NCBI GenBank assembly: GCA_030220185.1
Contig: JASPKZ010003441.1
Coordinates: 930,001 to 994,000, forward strand
Reading direction: 5' to 3'
DNA length: 64,000 nucleotides
Source: Diploptera punctata
Taxonomy: Eukaryota > Arthropoda > Insecta > Blattodea > Blaberidae
The notes under the pieces are model-generated. The model made no database searches and was not told the DNA's origin. It saw only the letters and a list, made by a program, of their open reading frames with translations. This document shows positions 1-9,639 of the stretch, piece after piece (within the stretch, counting starts at the first letter, position 1; the number at the start of each line of letters is the position of its first letter). The position numbers and the translations under genes are program-made.

Positions 1-405
1 GATAAAACCTACAACCTTGCCTTAAACCTTTTGTAATAGTAAATCCCTTTGTTATATGATTTCCAACTTTTATTTTCGAAATAGATCCTTTGTATAATGC
101 TTTTATAGCTTCTACTAATTTTTTTGGTAATGTTGGAATCGTCTAAAGTTTCCCATAACATTTTCTGGGGAATACTATCATATGCTTTGGTTAAATCGAC
201 ACAAAGCAAATGTAAATCTCTGTTAGTTGCTCTTTTTTTTTCTATCATTTGTGTTATGCAAAATATATTATCTGTGCATGACCTACCACTTCTAAAACCA
301 GATTGTTCTTCCATTTCTTTATCCTGGTATTCTATATCAACCATTTTACTTAGTATTTGTCCATATATTCTACTTAATGTACTCGTTACTGATATGCCTT
401 TCAAT
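1..405 (-). mobile_element. LINE reverse-transcriptase fragment
   Basis: The minus frame carries non-LTR RT motifs: GISVTSTLSRIYG, EQSGFRSGRSCTDN and LCVDLTKAYDSIP (RT motif A with the catalytic Asp). It then degenerates into an Ile/Tyr/Lys-rich end at about 10. No motif C (YADD-like) is present, so the element is broken or continues past the left edge. It is a remnant, not a gene. Confidence 0.75.
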
Positions 406-1312
406 GTTGTTTGATTATATTAAGTTAAATAAAAGTAATTGAATGTCTTAAAAATAATTATTTAATATAGGGTCACCCCCATCGCTCCAAGATGTGCACA
501 TTGTGGTTCTAGGGTTAAAGAAAATTCATGTAATAAAGGAGATAAAAAATGTGCATTTGAATCAGTTAGTGGTCAAGAATGCTGGTGTACAGAACTAGAG
601 ACATTGGGTTCAAATCCCAATTCAGACGTATACTTTTCTAATAAATTAATGAGTCATTTTAACATCTTACCTCATATTTCATGTTTTATCAAACACGGTA
701 ACTATAGTTTTCAAATGATCTTGTCATTCATTTTCAACCACCATTCTTCAAATAAAATGTATCAAGTTCTGTAATGTTGTCATTTATCAACACCAGATAG
801 GACAGGGATTGGATCATAAAGTTCCATGTCAGTCTGAATCAGTCAATCATGCTGTCCTCATAGGAACAAGTGCGAGTTGTACAATGGTATGTTGAATTAA
901 AATCCGTTGTTAATTTGCAAAGAATATTTAAGTGAGCTGTTGCAATGTTAACACATACAGTGCAGTTTCTTGACACAGTTGCTTGATGATACAAAATGCA
1001 AAATTCAAATATTTCCCATAATAAATTTTATGTAGAGAGGTGCATAGGCAATTTGAAGTAAAATATCTGGATGCTCCAATTCCAGGTAGATAAACTGTTA
1101 GATGTCTTGTTAACAAACTAAGGACAATAGGGTCACTAAATGCTACAATTTCTAAGCAAAAATGGAGTATTAACAGAAGGAAAGATTGGTGAAATCAATG
1201 TATAATTTGAAAGCTCTCCTAATAAATCTCGTAACACGTGTTTTACAGGAAGTTAATGTTTCAAAAGCATCAGTCTTTACTGCGCCTAAACTTTTAAAAT
1301 TAATATTTTATT
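406..1312. other. Intergenic or intronic sequence, little recognisable
   Basis: I see no gene here. A weak tRNA-like stretch at about 555-630 has a B-box-like GGGTTCAAATCCC but a decayed cloverleaf. The short reading frames on both strands have no recognisable motif. Confidence 0.4.
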
Positions 1313-1757
1313 TTAGGAAGTGATATTTTGAGGTTATTTTAATTAAATTATTTTAGTCTGTTCATTTTACCTCAATATTAATGTTGATTTGTTCTTGAAC
1401 ATGTTTCGATTATATCATAATCATCGTCAGCATCGTGCCCAGATTTATGTTGTACACCCTGGATGTCGATGTTAGCTCCATCCTGTGGTTGGCCAAAGAA
1501 CCTCCAAACAAGGTCACGCTCAGTCGGTATTCCAAAATTCATAACTCTGTTTTTGTTCTTCTGAATATAGATTTTTTCCTAAATAGTCAGCTCTTTTGTA
1601 TTTTCTAACTTAATAATTTAGTGGCCAAATTTATATTACTCGTATGTTTTTCAGACCAAACATGAGCAGCAACTGCAGATTTTTCTATTTCCCCATTTTT
1701 AATATTTGTGTGTTCTTTGGTTCTAATTTTTAGGTTTCTTTTTGTTTTATAATAATA
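1313..1757 (-). mobile_element. PLE family A, 3' fragment
   Basis: Minus-strand remnant of the region after the GIY-YIG domain. It includes AAHVW-like residues, a WE(K)IYIRKN motif, a stretch matching the C-terminus at 4080-4200, then the terminal repeat with a hammerhead motif and AATATTGAGGTAA. It is a near mirror of 3905-4318 on the other strand, making the outer arm of a foldback. The frame is broken by substitutions. Confidence 0.75.
1391..1436 (-). ncRNA. Hammerhead ribozyme-like, PLE family A
   Basis: Minus strand reads CTGACGA, extra T, helix II GATTAT/ATAATC, GAA, palindromic helix III ACATGT, then T at the cleavage position. Core nucleotides are all canonical. Helix I is weak (1-2 bp), so activity may need dimerisation or tertiary contacts. 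Confidence 0.7.
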
Positions 1758-2068
1758 ATAAGAAATGTGCACTCAGGTTGAGCATTAGTGGTGGTTTAGT
1801 CTTTACTGTAGTCTGTAATGGTTTTTGTTCTTTTCGCACATGTTATGATGTGGTATTTCCTACATCTTTGTCCACATAACACACACTTGCATTCTTCGGT
1901 CGGCTCGTGGAATTCCTTGTTTATACATATTTTGTTGTGAAATCCATGTACTGCGAGTCCTGTTGTGACATGTCTCTGGGGGTTGCACTCTCTGGTCCAT
2001 CTGTCGTCTAGCATGGCAGTTGTGGTGTAGAAATCTATGTCTATTTCCTTCTTCTTCCTATTTTGTTT
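1758..2068 (-). other. Insertion with a Cys-rich reading frame of unknown origin
   Basis: About 310 bp that interrupt the PLE. The minus frame 2014-1796 (72 codons) has the cysteine/histidine pattern C-x-C-x2-C-x3-C-x2-YH-x4-C near its C-terminus and an N-terminal LDDRWTRECN. It looks like a zinc-binding tail, reminiscent of transposase C-termini, but I do not recognise the family. TSDs are not clear. Confidence 0.4.
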
Positions 2069-2123
2069 TATATTATATTATTTTTAGTCTGATCATCTTA
2101 CCTCAATATTAATGTTGATTTGT

Positions 2124-2164
2124 TCTTGAACATATTTCAAAACAATTCTGTTTTATCGTCAGCT
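2124..2164 (-). ncRNA. Hammerhead ribozyme-like, PLE family A
   Basis: Minus strand has CTGACGA, T, helix II AAAACA/TGTTTT with loop GAAT, then GAA and helix III ATATGT (one mismatch against the ACATGT palindrome), T at the cleavage site. It forms the left half of a divergent pair. Confidence 0.65.
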
Positions 2165-2179
2165 TTTCCAGACTGAAAG

Positions 2180-2223
2180 AGCTGACGATAAAACAGAATT
2201 GTTTTGAAACATGTTCAAGAACA
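2180..2223 (+). ncRNA. Hammerhead ribozyme-like, PLE family A
   Basis: CTGACGA, T, AAAACA/TGTTTT helix II, GAA, palindromic ACATGT, T. All core positions are canonical. It diverges from the copy at 2124-2164. Confidence 0.72.
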
Positions 2224-2299
2224 AATCAACATTAATATTGAGGTAAGATGATCAGACTAAAAATAATATAATTAAAATAACCTCAAAATATAACTTCCT

Positions 2300-2944
2300 A
2301 AAATTAAATATTATTCTTTTTGTTTTTCCTATATATATATCTTTTCACAACCTGTACATTCAATTTGATATATTCCTGATTTTTTATTTTTATCAGTTTT
2401 TTTAAAATTTTTGTTGGTTTTTATTAGTTTATTTAAACTGTAGTTTTTTTGGTGCTAATTTAATATTAAACTTCTCAAATATCTTTTGGAATTTATTGTG
2501 TGCCCAAGGGTGATAGGTGAATTTCCTATATTTTTTCATAGGTGGTTATTCTTTTTCAAGAGTACTTCTGTTTATCATTTTTTGTTTCTTATACCTTTCT
2601 ATCCTTTTGTGTACCATTTTTTCATCAAACCCGTTTTCTCTTGCTACTATGATTATGTGTTTTTTCTCCTGTTTGAAATCTTCTTTGTTTAAGGGTAAGT
2701 TTACCAATCCATGAGTTAAACTATTAAAAGCTGATAATTTATGTCCAATTGGATTGAACCCTGTTGATTTAATACAATTTTCCATATGAGTTTCTTTCCT
2801 ATGAATCCCAAATTCAGTTTTTGTTTTTTCTTCGTTTCTGAGCAATTTAAGATCCAAAAAGGGTATTTGTTTATTTTCTTCTATTTCTTTTGTAAATTTG
2901 GTGTTTGTACTCTGTAAATTTAACAGTTTTAGGGAATCTTCTAC
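2300..2944 (-). mobile_element. PLE family A, inverted 5'-truncated copy
   Basis: Minus-strand coding remnant of an RT C-terminal part (PFLDLKLLRNE), linker (FNPIGHKL, LVNLPLNKEDF) and start of a GIY-YIG domain (ending at GCEKIYI-like codons near 2330). It mirrors 3290-3870 and joins the + copy head to head near 2944. Confidence 0.8.
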
Positions 2945-3857
2945 ATGTTTTTCTTTTACAATACAAATGTATCATCTGCATTGAAGATATTGAACAACTG
3001 GTTAAATAAAAACAACATAGACAGAGAGATCAGAGAAGACTATTTGAAATTAACTGAGTTATGCATGTTTTTTACATTCAATGGGAGTTTCTATAGACAA
3101 AAATCAGGGCTCTCAATGGGAAACCAATTATCACCTTTCCTGGCAAATTTATTTATGAGCGATTTTGAATGTAAAATCACTAAAGCACATCCCATAATGT
3201 TTAAATTTTGGAGCAGATATGTAGATGACATAATTTGTATTGTAAAAGAAAAACATGTAGAAGATTCCCTAAAACTATTAAATTTACAGAGTACAGACAT
3301 CAAATTTACAAAAGAAATAGAAGAAAATAAACAAATACCTTTTTTGGATCTTAAATTGGTCAGAAACGAAGAAAAAGATAAATTGAATTTGGGATTCATA
3401 GGAAAGAAACTCATATGGAAAATTGTATTAAATCAACAGGGTTCAATCCAATTGGACATAAATTAGCAGCCTTTAATAGTTTAATTCACAGATTGGTAAA
3501 CTTACCCTTAAACGAAGAAGATTTCGAACAGGAGAAAAAACACATAATCAAAGTAGCAAGAGAAAACGGGTTTGATGAAAAAATGGTACTCAAAAGGATA
3601 GAAAAATATAAGAAACAAAAAATTATCAACAAAAGTACTCTTGAAAAAGAAAAGCCACCTATGAAAAAATATAGGAAATTCACATATCACCCTTGGGCAC
3701 ACAATAAATTCCAAAAGATATTTGAGAAGTTTAATATTAAATTAGCACCGAAAAATAACTACAGTTTAAATAAACTAATAAAAACCAACAAAAATGAAAA
3801 AAAAACTGATAAAAATAAAAAATCAGGAATATATCAAATTGAATGTACAGGTTGTGA

Positions 3858-3860
<3 letters not shown>

Positions 3861-3894
<34 letters not shown>

Positions 3895-3899
3895 TATAG
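3861..3899 (+). repeat. (TA)n microsatellite inside the YIG motif
   Basis: A TATATA tract that in other copies is only TATATA/CATAGG (Tyr-Ile-Gly) is here expanded to about 38 bp. It adds about ten Tyr/Ile codons and shifts the frame before KTKRNLK. Confidence 0.9.
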
Positions 3900-4230
3900 G
3901 AAAAACAAAAAGAAACCTAAAAATTAGAACCAGAGAGCACATCAGAAATATTAAAAATGGGGAAATAGAAATATCTGCAGTTGCTGCACATGTTTGGTTT
4001 GAAAAATATAATATAAATTCGGACACTAAATTATTAAGCATAAACATATTAGAAAATACAAAACAGCTGACTATTTAGGAAAAAATCTATATTCGGAAGA
4101 ACAAAAATAGAGTTATGAATTTTGAAATACCGATGGAATGTGATCTTGTTTGGAGGTTCTTTGGCCAACCACAGGATGGAGCTGACATCGAAATCCAGGG
4201 TGTACAACATAAATCTAACCAGTCTGGGCA

Positions 4231-4275
4231 AGATGCTGACGATGATTATGATATAATCGAAACATGTTCAAGAAC
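4231..4275 (+). ncRNA. Hammerhead ribozyme-like, PLE family A
   Basis: GCTGACGA, T, helix II GATTAT/ATAATC, GAA, palindrome ACATGT, T. It is the terminal ribozyme of the + copy and a mirror of 1391-1436. Confidence 0.72.
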
Positions 4276-4331
4276 AAATCAACATTAATATTGAGGTAAG
4301 ATGAACAGACTAAAAATATTTAACTTTCACA

Positions 4332-4490
4332 GGGAAAGAACACTATGAGGTTTAATTTAATAATTAAATTAATGTTTTTATTACCTCACCTCATATCCTT
4401 TTTCTTCTATACTGCAGTTTCGGAGCTTATCTCCATCATCAGTAGCCTCTGGTCGACCGGTAATAAAAACATTAATTTAATTATTAGACT
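4332..4490. mobile_element. PLE family D terminal foldback
   Basis: About 150 bp bounded by TAATTTAATAATTAAAT and its inverse. The inner part is ATGAGGTGAGGTAA on the minus strand plus one hammerhead. There are no coding residues. Confidence 0.65.
4404..4450 (-). ncRNA. Hammerhead ribozyme-like, PLE family D
   Basis: Minus strand has helix I CTA, CTGATGA, T, helix II GGAG/CTCC, GAA, perfect palindrome ACTGCAGT, cleavage nucleotide A, and helix I return TAG. Every canonical core nucleotide is present. Confidence 0.8.
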
Positions 4491-4509
4491 AAAAATAATT
4501 TAATTTTAA

Positions 4510-5102
4510 AATTAAACTGTTAAAGAGTGAGAATCACATTTGAAGAGAAAATTTTTTGTCCAGACCGAGACTCGAACCCGGGACCCTTGGCTTTCTGGGC
4601 CAAGTGCTCTACCAACTGAGCTACTGATGCGAGTTGCGATCTAGATGCAAATTTTTCTCTTATATACATTGTAATTCCTTCGCGCCAAATGCTTGAAACC
4701 TTTGCTTCTATCTTTGCAAATGGCAGCTTCTTAGTTAAGAAGATTATTTTTTGGGAATTTAACACTACTTTATAAAGCCAGTAGGGCTTCTATTGACGTT
4801 TTTATATTATTAATTTAACACTTCTCCCTGAAGGATAAATTATATTTGAAGAGAAAAATTTTCACCCAGACCAAGACTTGAACCCGGGACCCTTGGCTTT
4901 CTGGGCCAAGTGCTCTACCAACAGAGCTACCGAGGTGAGTTGCGATCTAGATGCAAATTTTTCTCTTATATACGTTGTAATTCCCTTGCGCCAAATGCTT
5001 GAAACCTTTGCTTCTATCTTTGCATCTTGGTCTGGGCAAAAATTTTTCTCTTCAAATATAATTTATCCTTCAGGGAGAAGTGTTAAATTAATAATAAAAA
5101 TG
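4510..5102 (-). repeat. tRNA-like repeat array, two units plus inverted end
   Basis: Two units of about 305 bp, each with a tRNA-like sequence read on the minus strand (about 4561-4632 and 4862-4935; T-arm GGTTCGAGTC and D-arm TAGCTCAGTTGG), followed by GCAAATTTTTCTCTTATATA and a conserved tail. From about 5030 the unit flips: the tRNA 3' end and tail return in the + direction. See the arrays at 27733 and 47588. Confidence 0.8.
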
Positions 5103-5579
5103 TCAGTGAGAATCATGCCTAAATTATGGCCTAGACAATTAAAAAAGAGTTGAGGTTTATAATTGGGTTTTACAAAGTATTGTGGATCCTTCTTTAATAA
5201 TTTTTGTGGATGAGGTGTGGTTTTATTTACAATTCACAGAACAATAGGTATTGAAGTACAAAGAATTTCCATTTAATTCAAGAGGTTCCATTGCATGACA
5301 AAAAGATCGGTGTGCTGTTACAGTGAAGCAAATTATTGGCTCCATTTTCTTTGAGGATACAGTAAATGCCTAAAGATATCATACTCTAATATTGCACCAT
5401 TTTTCCAAATGTTATCAGATGATGAGAAACTCCATTGCAATTTCCAACAAGAATCAGCAACAACACACATAACCAATGAATCCATGAACTATTTAAGTGA
5501 CTTTTGGAGAAAGTATTATTTCTCAGAGCTTATGATTGCCATGTTGCCATGACTTTACAATGTGTGTTTTATTTGTGGG
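5103..5579. other. No recognisable feature
   Basis: AT-rich sequence with no open frame of note, no tRNA-like core and no match to the repeat families seen elsewhere in the window. Confidence 0.4.
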
Positions 5580-6012
5580 GAACTCTAAAAAGTAATGTTT
5601 GTAGGAATAATCCTCACAACTCACCTCTTATTTGTAGATTTCTTGAACAGTTTTGATACATTATGTATCATTCTGACTTCTTTCTAACTGTTGGTAAACC
5701 TGTAGGTTGATTTCTGCTCCCTACGTTAGTTGACCAATGACTTCCAAATCAAATTTCTTTCCCAGGGAATTTAAAATATCATGATTTTCTTTTCATTTTG
5801 TGGATGTAAATTTTCTTCCAACTTTTGTGTTCCATAGATTTGTCTACTTCAGTAATTTGGTTTTTGTTTTGATTCTTTGTTTTTCTGATCATGCATGTGC
5901 AGCTATTGCAGATTTTTCTATTTCCCCATTTTTAACATTTCTAAGGTATTAAAGTTGCTTTTTGTTTTTCCTATGTATATTTTTTCACAATCTTTGCTAT
6001 CAATTTGATAAA
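5580..6012 (-). mobile_element. PLE family G fragment
   Basis: The minus strand carries decayed GIY-YIG and C-terminal residues (KNVKNGEIEKSAIAA-like, then WKEN/KINIHK) and the terminal sequence CAAGAAATCTACA. A decayed hammerhead lies at 5641-5690 (helix II GATACA/TGTATC intact, core TCAGAAT, GAA changed to AAA). Confidence 0.65.
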
Positions 6013-6289
6013 TCCCTGAAAATTCTAACTCTCTAGTAATTAAAATAAATGTCATGTGTCACTTCCTTTAAATATTATTAAAAGATGTCAGAAATTTGTG
6101 GTAGCAGATGAACATCACTTATAACAAGGTTAGTACTAGAAAAATTCTTGCGTACATGCTATTAATAGAGAAAGTAGAAGTTCATAGGTAGACATTTCTC
6201 ACAAGCAACACCATGGGCAGGCAGACATGTTCATGCACCTTCCTGGCCTCCACCCATAGGCAAGTTCTCTGTATATGCATGTTCCTGAA

Positions 6290-6500
6290 TCTAAAAATAT
6301 AGCATTTAAATTTTTTCCTTCATTCATTCCTATCTCCCATTTTCCTTCCTCTAATCTATCCTTAACATTGATCTTCTAATCTTTGTATCCATGTAATCTT
6401 TGGTTGATCCTTCTTCTTTCTTCCTTGGGGAGTCTAATAGAACACTTTTAGGTAATCTGTGTTCCAGCATTCTTCTGATATCACCATACAATTCTAATTG
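6290..6500 (-). mobile_element. LINE 3' coding fragment
   Basis: The minus frame encodes LELYGDIRRMLEHRLPKSVL then RKKEEGSTKDYMDTKIRRSM, matching the C-terminal tail (L-x-W-x-G-H-x-x-R-M) typical of RTE-type and related LINEs. It is 5'-truncated. Confidence 0.6.
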
Positions 6501-6559
6501 CCTATATTTAAGGAAGTAAAGAAATAATTTAGAAATAAAATTAACATGAGTCATACATC

Positions 6560-7170
6560 ATCTCACCTCATACATTCCATGATCGCCACAGCACAGATAG
6601 CAGTTTAGAAGGCAATGGTGAAGGCAAAAATTCAACAATCGAAAAGATGGCTGAAGATAGGAACAATAAAGTATACTTAGAAAAAACAAAAACGAATTTG
6701 AACACTCGCACAAAGGAACACTTTAGAAATATTAAAAATGGTGATATTGAAAAATCAGCTATTGCAGCACATAGTTTGTTGGAGAGTCATAAAATTGAAA
6801 AAGAAGTCAAACTTCTAAAATGTTTGGAAAAATCTTTAGAATTGACAGTTTGGGAGAAGATATATATTCAGAATAACAAATTTAGATCCATGAATTTTGT
6901 AATTTCCGATGAACAGGACCTGTTCATCAAATCAACACCAGATGGCAATGTTATAGATGGAGATTCCAACAAAAATCCGGTAGTCGTAATATTGGTTGAA
7001 AATGGGAGGTGTGTTCCTCTTGAAAACTGCAATTCCCGTGTTTAAGAAAACATAAACTATGAGGTAAGATAAGAAATGACTCATTCATTCATTGAAACAA
7101 GAACAACTGTTCCTGAAACCGTGGTCCTTTGCTGTGAAGAATATGGAGTGTGTGAGGTGAGGTGATGTGA
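6560..7170 (+). mobile_element. PLE fragment (C-terminal half, family H)
   Basis: The frame 6647-7045 reads KTKTNLNTRTKEHFRNIKN, EKSAIAAHSLLESHKI, LTVWEKIYIQ, the GIY-YIG C-terminal helix and downstream tail. The terminal sequence AACTATGAGGTAAGAT follows. A decayed ribozyme-like palindrome ACCGTGGT follows GAA near 7110. The left flank carries an inverted terminus (CATCTCACCTCATACA). Confidence 0.7.
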
Positions 7171-7259
7171 TGTATGACTCATTTTAATTCTATTAATCGA
7201 AAGCCTCGTAATGTTAATTCCCATCATAAGTTTTATGAAAAAAATTAATTAGAAATTTG

Positions 7260-7440
7260 AACCTTCATTTTCTTCCTTATTACAGTGTTCCTGAAGTTTT
7301 CCAAACTGGAAAGCCGAGCTGATCTTAAAAAAAATCAATTACCATTGGCAAAAATTTTATTCTACTTTTTTTGATTCAGTTGCCAAGTCTCAGCTACATT
7401 TGTTAATGTAATCCGAACTATTGATCTGTATAAAATATAT
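7260..7440 (-). mobile_element. LINE C-terminal remnant
   Basis: Broken minus frames resemble LTNVAETWQLN and VIDFF segments, comparable to the LTYGAETWQLDKN stretch at 43700-43950. Very decayed. Confidence 0.4.
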
Positions 7441-7734
7441 ATACACCAATTAAATGATCTTTCAAATTTAAATATAAAAATATAGAGGTTCTATTTAAAG
7501 TTTCAAAACTTTTCAGACATAAAATGCAATTAACACTAATTTTAAATTAATAAATAGATAGTGAGTCTTATTTATTAACTTGGTCCTTACAAAAGAGAAG
7601 CTACGGCTCATTATAGATTGATATAGTAAAGATATGTTGTCAAAAAAATGTCATTTTTATTCAACAGCCCTTGTAGGAATAACAGAGGGAAAGAATTCAG
7701 AAGGTCTACCTACCAAAAATGAGGTGGGGAAAAT

Positions 7735-8405
7735 AAATTATATTTGAAGAGGAAAATTTTCGCCTAGACCGAGACTCGAACCCGGGACCCTTGGTTTTCC
7801 GGGCCAAGTGCTCTACCAACTGAGCTACCGAGGCGAGTTATGATCTATATGCAAATTTTTCTCTTATATACATTGTAATTCCCTCACGCCAAAATGCTTG
7901 AAACCATAGCTTCTAACTTTGCAAATGGCGGCTTCTTAGTTAAGAAGACATTTATTGGGAATTTAACACTACTTTATAAAGCCAGTAGGGCTTCTATTGA
8001 CGATTTTATTATTGATTTAACACTTCTCACTGAAAAAAAAAAATTCTCTTCAAATATAATTTATCCTTCAGTGAGAAGTGTTAAATCAATAATAAAATTG
8101 TCAATAGAAGCCCTACTGGCTTTATAAAGTAGTGTTAAATTCCCAATAAATGTCTTCTTAACTAAGAAGCTGCCATTTGCAAAGATAGAAGCTACGGTTT
8201 CAAGCATTTGGCACGAGGGAATTACAACGTACATAAGAGAAAAATTTGCGTCTAGATCGTAACTCACCTCGGTAGCTCAGTTGGTAGAGCACTTCGCCCG
8301 GAAAGCCAAGGGTCCCGGGTTCGAGTCTCGGTCTAGGCAAAAATTTTTCTGTTCAAATATAATTTATCCTCCAGTGAGAAGTGTTAAATCAATAATAAAA
8401 AAGTC
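7735..8405. repeat. tRNA-like repeat foldback
   Basis: One unit in minus orientation (tRNA-like 7762-7834) meets a second unit in plus orientation (tRNA-like 8266-8338) at about 8041. The two form a nearly perfect inverted repeat of about 300 bp per arm. The inner edges are AAGTGTTAAAT sequences. Confidence 0.8.
8266..8338 (+). repeat. tRNA-like sequence (pseudo)
   Basis: 73 nt with D-arm GCTCAGTTGGTAGAGC, T-arm GGTTCGAGTC and a long anticodon hairpin, but mismatches in the acceptor stem and no U33 in a 7-nt loop. An internal Pol III promoter is plausible; a functional tRNA is unlikely. Confidence 0.6.
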
Positions 8406-8409
8406 AGTG

Positions 8410-8505
8410 GGAAAATAATTTTAACTATGATTTGAGGAAAGTGTGGAGAGTATATGTCTGTACAACCATGAACCTCCTGGTTTGATAGTGCCAGTGAGTT
8501 AGTAA
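8410..8505 (+). mobile_element. RTE-like LINE 3' end fragment
   Basis: Matches the last ~95 bp of the LINE at 9640-12773 (the part encoding the V-W-R-x-Y-V and A-M-N-L tail, then GATAGTGCCAGTGAGT). It is severely 5'-truncated, as is typical of target-primed insertion. Confidence 0.75.
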
Positions 8506-8652
8506 CACTATAAGGTCATTTATCAAGTAAATTGAATCTATTATACACACCTTATATTTTGCTCTGTCACCTGGAACATGTTTCAAAGGACATCTCCCCT
8601 ATTTTTGGAAAAAAACTGATAATGTATATACCTCACCTGATATTTTGCTCTC

Positions 8653-8980
8653 TCACCTGGAATATATGGGAGCATGCTAGCATATTGGTTAAGGGAATAT
8701 GCTAAAGGCTGGAAAGTTGGGGGTTCGGGTTAAAGTGCGGGTCAGGATTTTTAAACTGGCCTAAATGATCTGGTAGCACCAAGTCACTGGAGTTGTCTCA
8801 ACCTCTAATAGAAATGAGCACCAGAAGTTTGTTCTGGGAATAAAGGTGACTCATGTAGGATGACAACCTGGCTGACATCTCTTTTTGTTTGTCTAAAAAG
8901 GTGGGAGCCTTAACCTCCTACCACCCTAAGGGCCCTCCAAGACCTGTGTTGGTATCACTTTATTTATATTTCACTTTATT
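8653..8980 (+). mobile_element. SINE A, diverged copy
   Basis: tRNA-like head (TAGCATATTGGTTAAGG, then GGGTTCGGGTTAAAG), then CAGGATTTTTAAACTG, TTGTTCTGGG, and GTGGGAGCCTTAACCTCC as in the better copy at 57356-57662. The copy is old, with many substitutions. Confidence 0.7.
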
Positions 8981-9016
8981 TACTGGAATATGTTTTAAAG
9001 AATATAAACCGACAAG

Positions 9017-9067
9017 GTTTTTGGCTGAAAATGGGAGAGATGTCCTTTGAAACATGTTCCAAGTGAG
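9017..9067 (+). ncRNA. Decayed hammerhead-like motif upstream of CMTR2 exon A
   Basis: Helix I TTGG/CCAA, CTGAAAA (G8 replaced by A, with C3 retained), T, an imperfect helix II, GAA, palindrome ACATGT, T. The unpaired G8A change makes cleavage doubtful. Confidence 0.4.
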
Positions 9068-9127
9068 AGAGCAAAATATGAAATGTGTATACATTTCCGA
9101 TTCAATTTCTTGATTGTTATTTTGTAG

Positions 9128-9228
9128 GGCCTGTAGTTCCTGTGAAAGCAATGTTTCCACATTCGGATATTCCAAAGGACTTCCTAGATCAGCTTTATGA
9201 ATGTGCAACTATATTTAAAAATTATCAG
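9128..9228 (+). CDS. CMTR2: CMTR2 internal exon A (linker after catalytic domain)
   Basis: A 101-bp exon with acceptor TTTTGTAG and donor CAG/GTGAGT. It starts in codon position 2 and ends in phase 0, encoding 33 residues with the stretch AMFPHSDIPKDFL and ending IFKNYQ. This matches, from memory of the family, the human CMTR2 segment with FPHHVIPDSFL and FFHKYQ, just after the FtsJ-type catalytic domain. CMTR2 methylates the ribose 2'-O of the second transcribed nucleotide of capped mRNA. I did not find the preceding exon (end of the catalytic domain) in the first 9 kb, so it is probably outside the window. A decayed PLE terminus with a hammerhead-like motif ends about 60 bp upstream. Confidence 0.85.
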
Positions 9229-9639
9229 GTGAGTTGTTTGAGAAACTAGTATATGAAGATGCCAGGAAAAAGGGAGGCTAAACTCCCGAATAAGGGGCAA
9301 ATACCTATTTGAAATGCGACCTAATAACAATGACGGCTGGAAGTGAAATTTTATGAACATGCTTTCACACAAGCCAATAGAGTAAGACTCATCTTCTTCA
9401 TCTTGTCTTGTGTCCCCATTCCAGGGTCGAGTTTTGGACAAAAGCCTCCATCTATCTAGTTATTTTATGTTTCCTCTTCTAACATTTCCAACAATTCAAC
9501 TCATCTTTTTTTCGACTTTTTGTTAACTTGTTCTTCTAATCTATATCTTGGCCAACCTCTTAATCTCTTCTCTCCTAAAAAGAACTTGGAATGATGTCTA
9601 ACAGAGGCTCCAGTGAAGTTACCTCAATTTGAACTCCTA
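9229..9639. other. Intronic sequence with LINE debris
   Basis: Just downstream of exon A. The minus strand near 9480-9600 has a GERRLRGWPRYR-like stretch resembling a LINE C-terminus. Otherwise nothing is recognised. Confidence 0.35.

Larger units (their letters stand above)
2069..2299. mobile_element. PLE family A terminal foldback
   Basis: Two copies of the family A terminal repeat in inverted orientation around about 2170. Each carries AATATTGAGGTAAGATGATCAG and a hammerhead motif pointing outward. There is no coding sequence in between. Confidence 0.75.
2945..4318 (+). mobile_element. PLE family A, RT and GIY-YIG, 5'-truncated and frameshifted
   Basis: The RT part (2945-3466) has GLSMGNQLSPFLANLFM, RYVDDI (catalytic Asp pair) and IPFLDLKLVRNE. 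A frameshift near 3410 leads to the linker frame (FNPIGHKL, KFTYHPWAHNKFQKIF) and then the GIY-YIG endonuclease: GIYQIECTGCEKVY, a CxxC pair, and KTKRNLK. A TA-repeat expansion at 3861-3899 disrupts the YIG strand. The last coding part ends near 4220, followed by a hammerhead and the AATATTGAGGTAA terminus. PLEs retrotranspose by target-primed synthesis using these two domains. This copy is defective. Confidence 0.87.
8540..9095. mobile_element. PLE-type terminal foldback split by a SINE
   Basis: The segments CACCTGGAACATGTTTCAAAGG at about 8570 and its inverse at about 9045 are mirror arms. The + arm has a ribozyme-like core (9017-9067). A diverged SINE A lies between them. Confidence 0.55.
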
